Source: Candidatus Poribacteria bacterium (GTDB lineage: Bacteria; Poribacteria; WGA-4E; WGA-3G). From it: DNA of 64,000 bases. Location: the NCBI GenBank assembly GCA_958295945.1, contig OY282386.1:3714204-3778203 (forward strand). Direction: 5' to 3'. Under the pieces are notes generated by a model. The model searched no databases. It was not told the DNA's origin and was given only the letters and a program-made list of their open reading frames with translations. This document shows, in pieces, positions 42,870 to 51,602 of this stretch. Position 1 is the first letter of the stretch; each line of letters starts with the position of its first letter. The position numbers and the translations under genes are program-made.

Positions 42870-44711
42870 TTAATCCTGTTTTCGTTTCGGTAGATTATCT
42901 TGTGTATCGGGTTCACCGTCATGGAAATATTTCGTTTGTATATATTGTTGTGCGACAGTAAAGACGTTATTACATAGCCAGTATAACACAAAACCGGAAG
43001 CCCAGTTGTAAAATAGGAATACAAATATTAGCGGCATAAACTGCATGATTTTTGCCTGTGTATTTGTCGTTGCTGGCGTGGCAGACATTCCCCCGACAAA
43101 TTTCTGTTGAAGCCATGTGGTTAATCCATTCAGGATTGGTAAGAATCGTATGGCATCTATCTGTGTGAAAATCAATGGTATGGTAAATGGAAGATCTATT
43201 AAGACATCGGGTGCAGATAGGTCATCAATCCAGAAGAAGAAAGGCGCGCCTCTCAATTCAACCGCGCTACCGAGTAGAGAAAAGAGAGCCCAAAAAATAG
43301 GTAATTGTGGTAACCATGGGATACACCCACTTAATGGATTCACACCATTTTCCTTGTAAATCCGCATTGTTGCTTTGTTTAGTCTTTGTGGGTCATCCCG
43401 ATATTTTTCCTTTAGTTCTACCAATTGTGGTTGAAGTTGCTGCATTTTTTTCATAGAAACATGCGCTTTACGTGTGAGTGGAAAAGAGAGGATTTTCACT
43501 AATGCTGTTAAGATAATGATAGATAACCCGTAGTTCTGAAAAACACTGTACAATTGCTTGACTAACCAGAGCATCGCCCATGCGACAGGACCGAAGAAAC
43601 CGAAATCAATGACTTTAGACAGACCAAGCTGGATTTCCGGTTCGTTTGGTGGGGTGATCTCTTTTAGCATTGCATCATCTTTGGGACCGACATATAGGCG
43701 AAATGTATGTGTTAGTATGTTATGATTTGACAGTTGAAAACTCGGGATTCTCAAGACAGCGGTTTCGGTAGACGCAGTAACAAGAACATTCTTTTCACCA
43801 TTGGCTTTTGGGTTATCAAGTTTATATGTTGCCTCAAGTTGCGGATCTGGAATCATAATTGCGCTAAAATAATTGCTATTAATGCCTGCCCAGAGAACTG
43901 TTGCATATACGAGTTCATTTTTCAGTTCGCGCTTAGGTTTTCCAGTACCGACATACGCCCTTGCGCCTTCAGCACCACGACGTCCAGGTTTTCCTGCCTT
44001 TTTTTCGTGTATAAGCAAGTCAGCATTGATGCCAGGTCCCCATCGTAATTCGTAACCATTTGCAGGTTCAATTCCACCGATATGCAATGGTGTAGAATCA
44101 TCTTTCAAGTTTTGAAACATCACGTCTAAATCTACTGTATAACTGTTGTTATAAAAAGTAAATCTTTTTGATATTTTCAATTGTTCTTGGACTGTAGTTG
44201 TGAATGTAAGAGTGTCTTCATTTATTGTTTCATTGAGTTCAATGCTTTTCTTGTCTGCTGTCCACTCAGTTCGTCGCAAATTCAAATCAAATTGTAGGTC
44301 TTTATTGCCCAACCGTAATTCGAGACAATTTAAAGCAGTCTCGGGAATAAGGTTCAAAGGAACATCAGTTGTGTCGGTTGATCTGTCCGGGAAGCGTAGA
44401 TTCCCACTTTCCTTCTTTTCCACCAAATCCCACCGGTTGGCAATCGCCAATTTCTCGTTAAATGTAATAGCATAAGTATTCGTTTTGACATTGACAATTG
44501 GATCATCAGGATTAACCTGAAAGGTGAGTGGTTGTCCAGATCCCTCTGAATTCACTTCATTGGGGTCAACTCCAGGGGTATCGTCTTGTAGTGTCTGTTC
44601 AGTTGGTGGTATTTCTTCTTGTTCTGGTGCGAAGCGATTGCCAAATATTATTGTCCATGCAATCATGACTACAAGCATTAGAACAACTGCGAGAATATAT
44701 CGTGATCCCAT
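42870..44711 (-). CDS. yidC: Membrane protein insertase YidC
   Basis: 613 residues, the long proteobacterial/diderm type. One N-terminal membrane helix (YILAVVLMLVVMIAWTIIFG), a large periplasmic P1 domain (about 60-370), and the conserved core of five helices from about 375 (SIIILTALVKILSFPLTRKA, INGVNPLSGC-like ENGVNPLSGCIPWLPQLPIF) are present. The presence of a P1 domain supports a Gram-negative envelope. It lies between yidD and khpB on the same strand, with a palindrome (GGTTAGGAAACC type) in the 192-base gap to khpB. Confidence 0.94.
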   Translation of the reverse strand: MGSRYILAVVLMLVVMIAWTIIFGNRFAPEQEEIPPTEQTLQDDTPGVDPNEVNSEGSGQPLTFQVNPDDPIVNVKTNTYAITFNEKLAIANRWDLVEKKESGNLRFPDRSTDTTDVPLNLIPETALNCLELRLGNKDLQFDLNLRRTEWTADKKSIELNETINEDTLTFTTTVQEQLKISKRFTFYNNSYTVDLDVMFQNLKDDSTPLHIGGIEPANGYELRWGPGINADLLIHEKKAGKPGRRGAEGARAYVGTGKPKRELKNELVYATVLWAGINSNYFSAIMIPDPQLEATYKLDNPKANGEKNVLVTASTETAVLRIPSFQLSNHNILTHTFRLYVGPKDDAMLKEITPPNEPEIQLGLSKVIDFGFFGPVAWAMLWLVKQLYSVFQNYGLSIIILTALVKILSFPLTRKAHVSMKKMQQLQPQLVELKEKYRDDPQRLNKATMRIYKENGVNPLSGCIPWLPQLPIFWALFSLLGSAVELRGAPFFFWIDDLSAPDVLIDLPFTIPLIFTQIDAIRFLPILNGLTTWLQQKFVGGMSATPATTNTQAKIMQFMPLIFVFLFYNWASGFVLYWLCNNVFTVAQQYIQTKYFHDGEPDTQDNLPKRKQD

Positions 44712-44792
44712 TTAAATTTAGATGCTCCTATTTCTATTAATTTTCGAAATTCGTGCTATTCATTATTCTAATTGGAAAAAGTCCGTATATAG

Positions 44793-45035
44793 TTACTTGA
44801 GCGGATCAAAACCCCCTGGATGATAAGGATGGCATTTTATCAAACGTTTTATTGTTAACCAACTACCTTTAAAGGTACCGTACTTTTCAAAGGCTTGTAA
44901 TGCATAGTGTGAACAGGTCGGATGAAAGCGGCACGATGGTGGTAATAATGGGGAGATGAAGCGGCGATACCCGCGTATAACGTAGAGAACGAAGCGGCTC
45001 ATTATAATTATTTTATTTCGCACGCTTGAGGACAT
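44793..45035 (-). CDS. yidD: Membrane protein insertion efficiency factor YidD
   Basis: 80 residues from ATG 45035, or 69 from ATG 45002 ([20 protein letters not shown]), which better matches the family's start; neither has a clear ribosome site. The hallmark Cys-rich block [20 protein letters not shown] and the C-terminal [17 protein letters not shown] are intact. YidD is a small amphipathic partner of YidC. It lies between rnpA and yidC as usual. Confidence 0.93.
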   Translation of the reverse strand: MSSSVRNKIIIMSRFVLYVIRGYRRFISPLLPPSCRFHPTCSHYALQAFEKYGTFKGSWLTIKRLIKCHPYHPGGFDPLK

Positions 45036-45148
45036 TGTTTCTGACCTAACAACCTTTATATAATTTCCTCAAGTCAATTAATTCTAAACTACATTCACCA
45101 CAGAACTTCTTTATGACAAGTGTACTATATTCTTTTTTCTGCCTTTCT

Positions 45149-45303
45149 TATGATAACCTAAGTTACTGCCTACTGAATATTAATCATGAATTACTTTATC
45201 AAATGAAGAAACAAAGGAATTCTACATATTTTGGTTTCACTACTTATAAATCGGGGTTACAAACCCCTCCAACAAATGATAGGTGGCAACTTAGGTTATG
45301 ATA
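45149..45303. repeat. MITE-like element overlapping the end of rnpA
   Basis: A 155-base element with imperfect 23-base inverted ends (about 18 matches): TATGATAACCTAAGTTACTG at 45149 and its counterpart ending at 45303. A GGGGTTACAAACCCC hairpin (45253-45267) lies inside. The ends resemble those of the 3836-4019 element (AACC-AAGTTGC-AC core). The right arm supplies the stop codon of rnpA (45291-45293) and separates rnpA from yidD. Confidence 0.6.
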
Positions 45304-45635
45304 GATGCTCTATGGAATAACTTGTTCAAACTGTCCTGGACTTGATGCATCGAAAGCCTACAAGCGGCTGTTCTGCCAACAACTACAATATCGTAGTGCG
45401 GTAGGAGTTCTGACTTAAGTATGTGAAATGCTTCACGAATTAGCCGTTTGACACGATTCCTCTGTACACTTTTTCCTACTTTTTTGCTGACAGTTATTCC
45501 TAAGCGCGGTCGCCTTAATTGTGTATGGTAGACATAAATGACAAAGTATGTATCCCAGTATTTTTTACCTTTCTTATATGCTCTCTGAAATTCCCAAGAC
45601 TTTTTCAGTCTATCGGGGTGAGGTTGATAGGACAT
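45291..45635 (-). CDS. rnpA: Ribonuclease P protein component
   Basis: 114 residues. KSWEFQRAYKKGKKYWDTYF, the core RLGITVSKKVGKSVQRNRVK and RLIREAFH are diagnostic for RnpA, which binds the catalytic RNA of RNase P and processes tRNA 5' ends. The stop codon lies inside a repeat element. The gene normally upstream, rpmH, is absent: only 78 bases separate it from the HNH gene and they do not encode L34. Confidence 0.94.
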   Translation of the reverse strand: MSYQPHPDRLKKSWEFQRAYKKGKKYWDTYFVIYVYHTQLRRPRLGITVSKKVGKSVQRNRVKRLIREAFHILKSELLPHYDIVVVGRTAACRLSMHQVQDSLNKLFHRASIIT

Positions 45636-45701
45636 ATTGCCAATGTATATTCAAATTGACTTTTACCACTTCTTCGCATACTGCTGCACACTTTACATTG
45701 T

Positions 45702-46214
45702 TCAGTTAATGTAAAGATACTTTTTCCATGAAGGATGATATCCGCGAAAATGACGGTTGAGTTGCAAATAGGTCAAAATTGAAGGTGTTTTCGGTGCACG
45801 TTTCAACTTGAACTGGGTCTCATGAAGCATCTGATTGCCTTTCTTATTATTACATCGTTTGCATGCGGTCACTACATTTTCCCATGTCGTTTTTCCACCC
45901 TTCGAAATAGGGATGACATGATCAAGTGTCAGCATGGATGCAGAAAGTTCACGATGACAGTACTGGCAAACATGTTGGTCGCGTGCGAGAACGTTTTTCC
46001 GTGAAAACTTAACGACGCTGCGCGGTACATGCACGTAATTTACCAAACGTATAACGTGTGGCACTTTGACTGCAGTAGATGGTGATTGTATTTCTGTATC
46101 AGACACTTCTTCTGTCTGTGCTGTTCCCTTGAATACCATTTTCAAGGCGCGTCTGAGATTGCAAACATTGATAGCTTCATAGCTTGCGTTTAGTACCAAA
46201 ACGGTGACTTCCAC
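45702..46214 (-). CDS. HNH endonuclease family protein
   Basis: 170 residues from GTG 46214, chosen because GAGGAGG sits 9 bases before it; a TTG at 46238 would place that site inside the gene. The HNH core is LTLDHVIPISKGGKTTWENV with ACKRCNNKKGNQ, and two CxxC pairs (CQYC, CKRC) bind structural zinc. The N-terminal VLVLNASYEAINVCNLRRAL is typical of the cyanobacterial/planctomycete stand-alone HNH family. Not obviously linked to a mobile element. It heads the rnpA-yidD-yidC cluster. Confidence 0.88.
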   Translation of the reverse strand: MEVTVLVLNASYEAINVCNLRRALKMVFKGTAQTEEVSDTEIQSPSTAVKVPHVIRLVNYVHVPRSVVKFSRKNVLARDQHVCQYCHRELSASMLTLDHVIPISKGGKTTWENVVTACKRCNNKKGNQMLHETQFKLKRAPKTPSILTYLQLNRHFRGYHPSWKKYLYIN

Positions 46215-46262
46215 TCGCCTGTCCTCCTCTACAAGCAAGGCGTTCAGACTTTACGCAATGTA

Positions 46263-46291
46263 ATTGTACCACATCTAAACGGGAATTGCAA
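46263..46291 (-). promoter_or_regulatory. Sigma70-type promoter for the HNH-rnpA-yidD-yidC cluster
   Basis: Minus-strand TTGCAA (46286-46291), a 17-base spacer and TACAAT (46263-46268), about 50 bases upstream of the GTG start of the HNH gene. Confidence 0.6.
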
Positions 46292-46307
46292 CTATAAATT
46301 CAGTCAA

Positions 46308-46480
46308 GGTGTGTAAAGTGTTTGTCACCGTAGGCGTCAATTCAAGTGAAAAACCTGTAACCTATTGTAATGCGGGGTCTCTGTGTCCCGCAATTCCTTG
46401 TCCTATAAGGCAACGGGCGGGCACAGAGACCCGCCCCTACAATTCATGGTGAGAAGTTAGTGACAAAACCTTTACACACC
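46308..46480. repeat. MITE-like element, family GGTGTGTAAAG
   Basis: A 173-base element with inverted ends of about 20 bases (GGTGTGTAAAGTGTTTGTCA and the complement of its counterpart ending 46480). It holds two constant-loop hairpins in opposite directions: GCGGG-GTCTCTGTGT-CCCGC (46372-46391) and GGGCGGG-CACAGAGA-CCCGCCC (46415-46436). Related ends occur at 34126, 51168 and 60655. Confidence 0.7.
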
Positions 46481-46632
46481 CTTACATTCCTCGGAGACCT
46501 CGCACTACAAATCGGGTTATTTTGGTATAAGGTGTTTTATGTTAAGAAACTGGTTTTAGGTGAGAGACATGTAGTGGAAATGGTAGATATAATTTATATT
46601 TCACCATAGATGTCTACTTAATGTCGGTGAGG

Positions 46633-47409
46633 CTATCTTCGTCTTGCTCTAACTGCGTACATAGGCCACGAAAAATAGAAATCATCATCTGTGTGTTCAA
46701 CGGTATAATGCTCTCTTGCGTCATCAGGAGACAGCATTGCAAAGGCATCTCGAATTTCTTGAACGATTTCTGTTGGGTTTTTCTGTGGACGCACCCACCA
46801 CAAGAATGACATCTGTGCATTACGGGTGTGTGCGGTTTTTTCAATTTCAAATCCTGCATCTTCAATCATTTTATCCCATTGAGATGGTGGATAACCAAAT
46901 ACATGTGAATCGTCGCGTAATTTCTCCACGCGGTTCTGCCACGTGATTAGCTCTTGTGATTCAGGAGAGACAGAATCAACAAGACAAAAAAGACCTTCTT
47001 TTCGAAGGACGCGGTGGACCTCGCTCAAGAATTTGGGGACATCTTGAAAGTGATGGGGTGCAAGTCGGCAGGTAACTAAATCAAAAGAAGCAGTAGCAAA
47101 CGGTAGTGATTCCGCTGCGGCGACTGAAAACATAACATTTATTATGTCTTGTTCCTGTGCTAATTCGGCTGCTTTAGCTACCATTTCAGGTGTGAGATCT
47201 GTTGCAACAACATCAGACACTTTTGGTGCGAGTGCAAATGCAGTAAAACCTGTACCTGTCGCGATATCAAGCGTTTTATCTGTGCTTTTTGGATCTGCAA
47301 ATTCAAGGATTACCTCAAGGGTATCCCCTTGTGCGTGTGCACTACTTTGTGCATAATACTCTGCATGTTGGCTAAATTGCTCACGGACAGATGTGTGTAC
47401 CGATTTCAT
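46633..47409 (-). CDS. SAM-dependent class I methyltransferase
   Basis: 258 residues. Motif I DIATGTGFTAFALAPKV, the acidic residue after beta-2 in VVATDLTPEM, and motif IV LVTCRLAPHHFQD place it with UbiE/Methyltransf_11 enzymes. The C-terminal part (MSFLWWVRPQKNPTE) is family-specific. The methyl acceptor is unknown; UbiE-like quinone methylation is possible but no quinone genes are adjacent. No strong ribosome site. Confidence 0.87.
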   Translation of the reverse strand: MKSVHTSVREQFSQHAEYYAQSSAHAQGDTLEVILEFADPKSTDKTLDIATGTGFTAFALAPKVSDVVATDLTPEMVAKAAELAQEQDIINVMFSVAAAESLPFATASFDLVTCRLAPHHFQDVPKFLSEVHRVLRKEGLFCLVDSVSPESQELITWQNRVEKLRDDSHVFGYPPSQWDKMIEDAGFEIEKTAHTRNAQMSFLWWVRPQKNPTEIVQEIRDAFAMLSPDDAREHYTVEHTDDDFYFSWPMYAVRARRR

Positions 47410-47446
47410 TTGATGTGTTCACTTTTTTTACGAAATAGGAAGGTAA

Positions 47447-48553
47447 TCAATTAAAGAGGATAACACCGCGGGCATTTTCACCGGCTTCCATATCAGCGAA
47501 TGCTTCATTAATCTGCTCAAGTCTATAATGGCGTGTAATCAACTCGTCCAATTTTAACTTGCCTTCGGTGTATAAATTGAGGAGTTTCGGCATATCCACT
47601 CGTGGCTGACATGAACCGTAGAATGAACCGATGATCTGTTTTTCAGATGTAACGAAGTGTTGTGCGGGGATGCTGAATTCCTTTTCATGATGCGTTATTC
47701 CAACAATCACTGCCGTTCCTGCTGCGCGTACCATGCGATATGCCTGTACAATAGTATCTGGGTTTCCGATTACCTCAAAAGCATAATCTACACCTCGTCC
47801 ATCAGTCAACTCACGCACCGCATCAATTGTATCAACATCAGAGGCATTGACGACATCTGTTGCCCCAAAGTTCTTTGCAAAGTCAAGTTTCTTTTGAGTT
47901 AAGTCAACTGCAATTATCTTTTCAGCTTGTGCGAGAACAGCCCCTTGAATGGCATTCAAACCCACACCACCTGTACCGATAACTGCGACTGAACTACCAG
48001 GTTCTACCTTCGCAGTGTTGAGGACAGCACCTACACCTGTTGTCACACCACATCCTACAAGTGCTGCTTTCTCCAACGAAAAATGTGGATCTATTTTGAC
48101 GAGGTTTTGATGTGGTACGACCATGTATTCTGACATCGTTGCGATGCGTGCCATCTGAAGAATGCCGTCACCAGATTTGTTATAGAGACGATAAGTGCCG
48201 TCTAATTGAAACCCGCGTGGAACATTATAACTTTCACAGAGACAGACCTTTTCCATTTGGCACATGAGACAAGTGCCGCAATAAGTGACAAATGATAGAA
48301 TCACATGGTCTCCAACATGAAAGTCAGTTACATCGTTGCCGACGCGTTCTACAACTCCTGCACCTTCATGTCCAAGAACAACTGCTGCATCGTAGTAGAT
48401 TGCACCTGTAACAACGGATAGGTCTGAATGACATACCCCACTTGCGGCGGTTCGGACAAGAACTTCGTTTGCTTTCGGTTCTTCTAACTCTAATTCCTCA
48501 ACAACCACAGGTTGATTATGTTCATACATTACAGCGGCACGGGTTTTCATCAT
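47447..48553 (-). CDS. Zinc-dependent alcohol dehydrogenase (class III/NDMA-type MDR)
   Basis: 368 residues. Catalytic zinc ligands C in SGVCHSDL and H in GHEGAGVVERVG; four structural Cys in YCGTCLMCQMEKVCLC; NAD site VIGTGGVGLNAIQGA with an acidic residue in AVDLTQ. The overall layout matches class III alcohol/formaldehyde dehydrogenases and mycothiol/NDMA-type enzymes. The substrate is unknown. GGAAATGATG leads to two in-line ATG codons; the second (48550) could also be used. The sugar isomerase gene lies 11 bases upstream, so they form an operon. Confidence 0.88.
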   Translation of the reverse strand: MMKTRAAVMYEHNQPVVVEELELEEPKANEVLVRTAASGVCHSDLSVVTGAIYYDAAVVLGHEGAGVVERVGNDVTDFHVGDHVILSFVTYCGTCLMCQMEKVCLCESYNVPRGFQLDGTYRLYNKSGDGILQMARIATMSEYMVVPHQNLVKIDPHFSLEKAALVGCGVTTGVGAVLNTAKVEPGSSVAVIGTGGVGLNAIQGAVLAQAEKIIAVDLTQKKLDFAKNFGATDVVNASDVDTIDAVRELTDGRGVDYAFEVIGNPDTIVQAYRMVRAAGTAVIVGITHHEKEFSIPAQHFVTSEKQIIGSFYGSCQPRVDMPKLLNLYTEGKLKLDELITRHYRLEQINEAFADMEAGENARGVILFN

Positions 48554-48564
48554 TTCCTCTATAC

Positions 48565-49374
48565 TTATTGATTATGTAGTAATGACTCAAGATAATTTCT
48601 TGCTTTTCGCATGGACTCAATCGGATCTGATTCTCCTTCATAAACAACAGAAAGACAACCGTTATATCCAACGCCTCGTAGTATATTTAAAATGCGTGGA
48701 TAATCTAACCATTCTTCAACACCGCTATCCACTTGGTAAAACTTTGTTCGGACATAAACAGCATGTGGAGCGGTTTGTTCAATACTTGCATAGCAGTCGT
48801 AATCTGGATGTGATGAACCGCGATGTCCACTTGCCCCGGGAGAACCTGCATACTGTCCTGTATCTAAGATATGTGTAAAATAGGGGTGATCGGTTTCATT
48901 TAACGCCCTTAATACAGCATCCCCATCACGTGTGACATTGTTGTGGTTGTGGTTCTGAAGACCGACAAGAATTCCAGATTCATAACCGTATTCAGCGACC
49001 TCTTTGAAACCTTCAATCATTGGGGACCACAACGTTTCTTCATCCTCACAATCAGCTGGCACATAAGCAGCGAAGACTCGTACTATTGGACAACTCATAA
49101 ATGCAGCAACGTCAATCCATTTCTTGATTAGAGCAATCTCTTCTGGATGTTCTGCAACTGGTTTACCAAAGTTATTACTGATGCCGATGTAACCTAATGG
49201 TAAACCTTTTCGCATAAGGTCTTTCTTCAGATCACGTAGATAGTTAACATCTGTAGATTCAAAGGCTCTATAATGTAATTCTATAACATCATAGCCGAGG
49301 TCGTATACGATCTGTGCAAAATCTGTTGCTTTAGCACCTTTGACATTCAAAGACATAGTGCCAATCTTCATCAT
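48565..49374 (-). CDS. TIM-barrel sugar phosphate isomerase/epimerase
   Basis: 269 residues of the AP-endonuclease-2/xylose-isomerase-like barrel. DVIELHYRAF holds the first metal-side Glu; PIVRVFAAYVPADCEDEE, GLQNHNHNNVTRDGD, HILDTGQYAGSPG and CLSVVYEGESDP supply the expected His, Asp and Glu. Family members isomerise or epimerise ketoses and inositols. It is operonic with the alcohol dehydrogenase downstream. The family is strongly expanded in Poribacteria. Confidence 0.87.
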   Translation of the reverse strand: MMKIGTMSLNVKGAKATDFAQIVYDLGYDVIELHYRAFESTDVNYLRDLKKDLMRKGLPLGYIGISNNFGKPVAEHPEEIALIKKWIDVAAFMSCPIVRVFAAYVPADCEDEETLWSPMIEGFKEVAEYGYESGILVGLQNHNHNNVTRDGDAVLRALNETDHPYFTHILDTGQYAGSPGASGHRGSSHPDYDCYASIEQTAPHAVYVRTKFYQVDSGVEEWLDYPRILNILRGVGYNGCLSVVYEGESDPIESMRKARNYLESLLHNQ

Positions 49375-49416
49375 GAAAGGACACTCCTTCCAACATTAAG
49401 CTATGTTGTAATTGGG

Positions 49417-50319
49417 TTAATTATCTGAGTTGAAATCATCCGCATCATCATTGACATCATTTAGCAAAGCTTGAGTCTGTCGGTTTGATGTTTTAAAATA
49501 AGTTGCCAAAGTTTGTTGCAGCTTGTCAAGTTTATGACGGTTAGATTCAAGAGAGTTAATGCGTTTGTCAAAGTTTTCTAAGATATTAAGCTGATCAAAG
49601 ATATCCTGTAGTAGTTTATCTTGTTCTCGATATCTTTGTTGTTCTTCCTCTAAGGATTGTATTTTCTCAGTAATTAAAGCAAGGTTATCAGTTGTCTCTT
49701 TCAATTCAGTTTGCAATGATCGAGTAAATGTTATTAATTTTTCCAATGTATTCGTTGTTTTATAAACCGGTATATCAGGATTTGTAGTAGCGAAGTTTGT
49801 GGGGATTGAAGGTTTATCATCTATGGTCGGTGTATCTTGTATATTTTCATCGGGGGTATCATCAGATTCAATTTCTTCAGAAATCTCAGTATCTAAATCT
49901 GGAGTATCGGATGATTGTATAGGTGAAATACCCAGTAGCTTGATATTATAGGAAGCGGGAATATAACTCTCTTTTCGTTCGGTATAGGTAATCTGAACTC
50001 GGAGTTCCTGATCTACGAGTAGAGAATTGAGGTGTGTATGTATGTTTCGTATGGCAACTTCATTGTACCCGAATGCTTGATTTGACTTTGGATTTAACTG
50101 ACGTAGATAGCGGTAGAGTTCCATAACATCAGTGCTTTCTCGCGATATCCCTTCTTTTGTCAATACCCCAATTATGTCGTTATCTTCAGAATCCGAAACT
50201 TGCATATTTGGTAAGACAATATCTAATGGCACTTCTCCTTGAATTGCTTTCATTCCAAGCGTCCATTTATTTTCTGCAAGCCTACCACTAAATGCAATGA
50301 AGTCATAAGTAATTGTCAT
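49417..50319 (-). CDS. Hypothetical protein with coiled coil
   Basis: 300 residues, no signal peptide or membrane segment. Residues 1-130 form a soluble domain with DFIAFSGRLAENKWTLGM and YIPASYNIKLLGIS. An acidic disordered linker follows (about 135-185, rich in Asp, Thr and Pro). From about 195 to 285 there is a clear heptad coiled coil (ELKETTDNLALITEKIQSLE, ILENFDKRINSLESNRHKLD). It ends in an acidic tail. I do not recognise the N-terminal domain. Confidence 0.7.
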   Translation of the reverse strand: MTITYDFIAFSGRLAENKWTLGMKAIQGEVPLDIVLPNMQVSDSEDNDIIGVLTKEGISRESTDVMELYRYLRQLNPKSNQAFGYNEVAIRNIHTHLNSLLVDQELRVQITYTERKESYIPASYNIKLLGISPIQSSDTPDLDTEISEEIESDDTPDENIQDTPTIDDKPSIPTNFATTNPDIPVYKTTNTLEKLITFTRSLQTELKETTDNLALITEKIQSLEEEQQRYREQDKLLQDIFDQLNILENFDKRINSLESNRHKLDKLQQTLATYFKTSNRQTQALLNDVNDDADDFNSDN

Positions 50320-50352
50320 TGTTTATACCATTTTAATAATATTTCAACAGAT

Positions 50353-50685
50353 CTATAATTCAAACACAGGTTCCATCTGTGCCCACCATTCATCCGGTTT
50401 TGCTTCTTCAACAGGTTCTTGGAATGTCCGCATTAATTCATCCCATTCTCTGCACTTCGGATGTTCTTCAAGATAACGAGGAAAATCGCGTTCTATATCA
50501 AAAGTATCAACGGTTTCCATCGCCATAAATAACTGTCTTCCTAACAGGTAGATATTCATTTTCGTGATACCGACAGCCTTTAGACCTGTTAACGTCTCTT
50601 TCCAAGCATCCCGGTGGTACGCTTTATATTGTTCAATTAATTCGGGGTCGTCTTTTAGGTTTATTGTTAAACCAAAGTGTTTCAT
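50353..50685 (-). CDS. rhaM: L-rhamnose mutarotase
   Basis: 110 residues, family DUF718. GLTINLKDDPELIEQYKAYH with the conserved catalytic His, the VGITKMNIYLLGRQLFMAME block, and the C-terminal PDEWWAQMEPVFEL are diagnostic. It interconverts anomers of L-rhamnose. The start overlaps the stop of the Nudix gene by 4 bases (ATGA), which implies coupling. No rhaA/B/D genes are adjacent. Confidence 0.92.
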   Translation of the reverse strand: MKHFGLTINLKDDPELIEQYKAYHRDAWKETLTGLKAVGITKMNIYLLGRQLFMAMETVDTFDIERDFPRYLEEHPKCREWDELMRTFQEPVEEAKPDEWWAQMEPVFEL

Positions 50686-51110
50686 TTTATTTCTTCTAAC
50701 GCCTTTACAATGATATCATTATGGTCAAAAGCTAACTGAGGCAAATCAGCAGTAGAAAACCAAGCGACTTCCGATGCATCGGAACCTGCGACTGCTGCCT
50801 GTTGTTCAGATTTAACTATCCCGATATAAGCGATAGTGATTACCCTTCCTCGTGGGTCACGGTTTGGTTCTCCATAGGCACCAATCTGTTTCAATTGTAC
50901 GTCTGATATACCTGTTTCTTCGTGTAACTCCCTGAGTGCACTCTCTTGTAATGATTCATCCATTTCCAAAAAACCACCCGGAAGTGCCCACAAGTTTTTG
51001 AATGGTGGATTCTTACGACGAATCAATAATACTTCTGAATGTGGTAACGTCTTCGTCAAGAGCACAATATCAACAGTAACTGAGGGGCGTGGATAATCGT
51101 AGCAATACAC
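50682..51110 (-). CDS. Nudix hydrolase
   Basis: 142 residues. The Nudix box is complete: GGFLEMDESLQESALRELHE followed by ETGI, matching G-x5-E-x7-RE-x2-EE-x-G(I). The start YPRPSVTVDIVLLTK and the FKNLWALPGGFLE stretch resemble ADP-ribose/NAD-type Nudix enzymes. It hydrolyses nucleoside diphosphate derivatives; substrate not determinable. Coupled to rhaM downstream. Confidence 0.92.
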   Translation of the reverse strand: MYCYDYPRPSVTVDIVLLTKTLPHSEVLLIRRKNPPFKNLWALPGGFLEMDESLQESALRELHEETGISDVQLKQIGAYGEPNRDPRGRVITIAYIGIVKSEQQAAVAGSDASEVAWFSTADLPQLAFDHNDIIVKALEEIK

Positions 51111-51167
51111 TTTATTAGTATAGTATCAGATTTCAATAAAATTTGTCAATTTATTTTTTCTAAAGAA

Positions 51168-51375
51168 GGTGTGTAAAGTTTTGACACAGAGATACAAACT
51201 TCTGTTTTCTTTAGTCCCGTAGGGACGGAATGTTTATAGAAACCGAGTAGCATACAGTTCTTTAGTCCCATAGGGACATTATGTTTATCTTTCTATGCTG
51301 TTCCTACGAAACTCAAGAGGGTGGTCCACATTTTTTCTATAAACATATCGTCCCTACTGGACTGAAGAACGTATT
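51168..51375. repeat. Palindromic repeat cluster (GTCCC-GTA-GGGAC type)
   Basis: A GGTGTGTAAAG end (51168) leads into three palindromes: GTCCCGTAGGGACG (51214), GTCCCATAGGGACA (51267) and, inverted, CGTCCCTACTGGAC (51348), each next to ATGTTTAT or its complement. The same unit recurs at 61235-61325. The region 51376-51602 to the VWA gene shows no further structure I can support. Confidence 0.6.
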
Positions 51376-51602
51376 AAAAAGTTAAAGTGCATAAGACACA
51401 CCAAAGTATGAACAGTAAGACATCCGACAATATCAGCTTTTCAGATATTTCAATAATTGAGTATTTTAAGACAAAAAACGTTCTGTAGATACATTTTAAC
51501 TTGAAATTACTCAATGGAATGTGAGATAATTGACATTACAAGAATCTTAGTTCGGTTGAAATTCCTACCAAGTTCTGTATACATATCTATCTGAATAATT
51601 GG

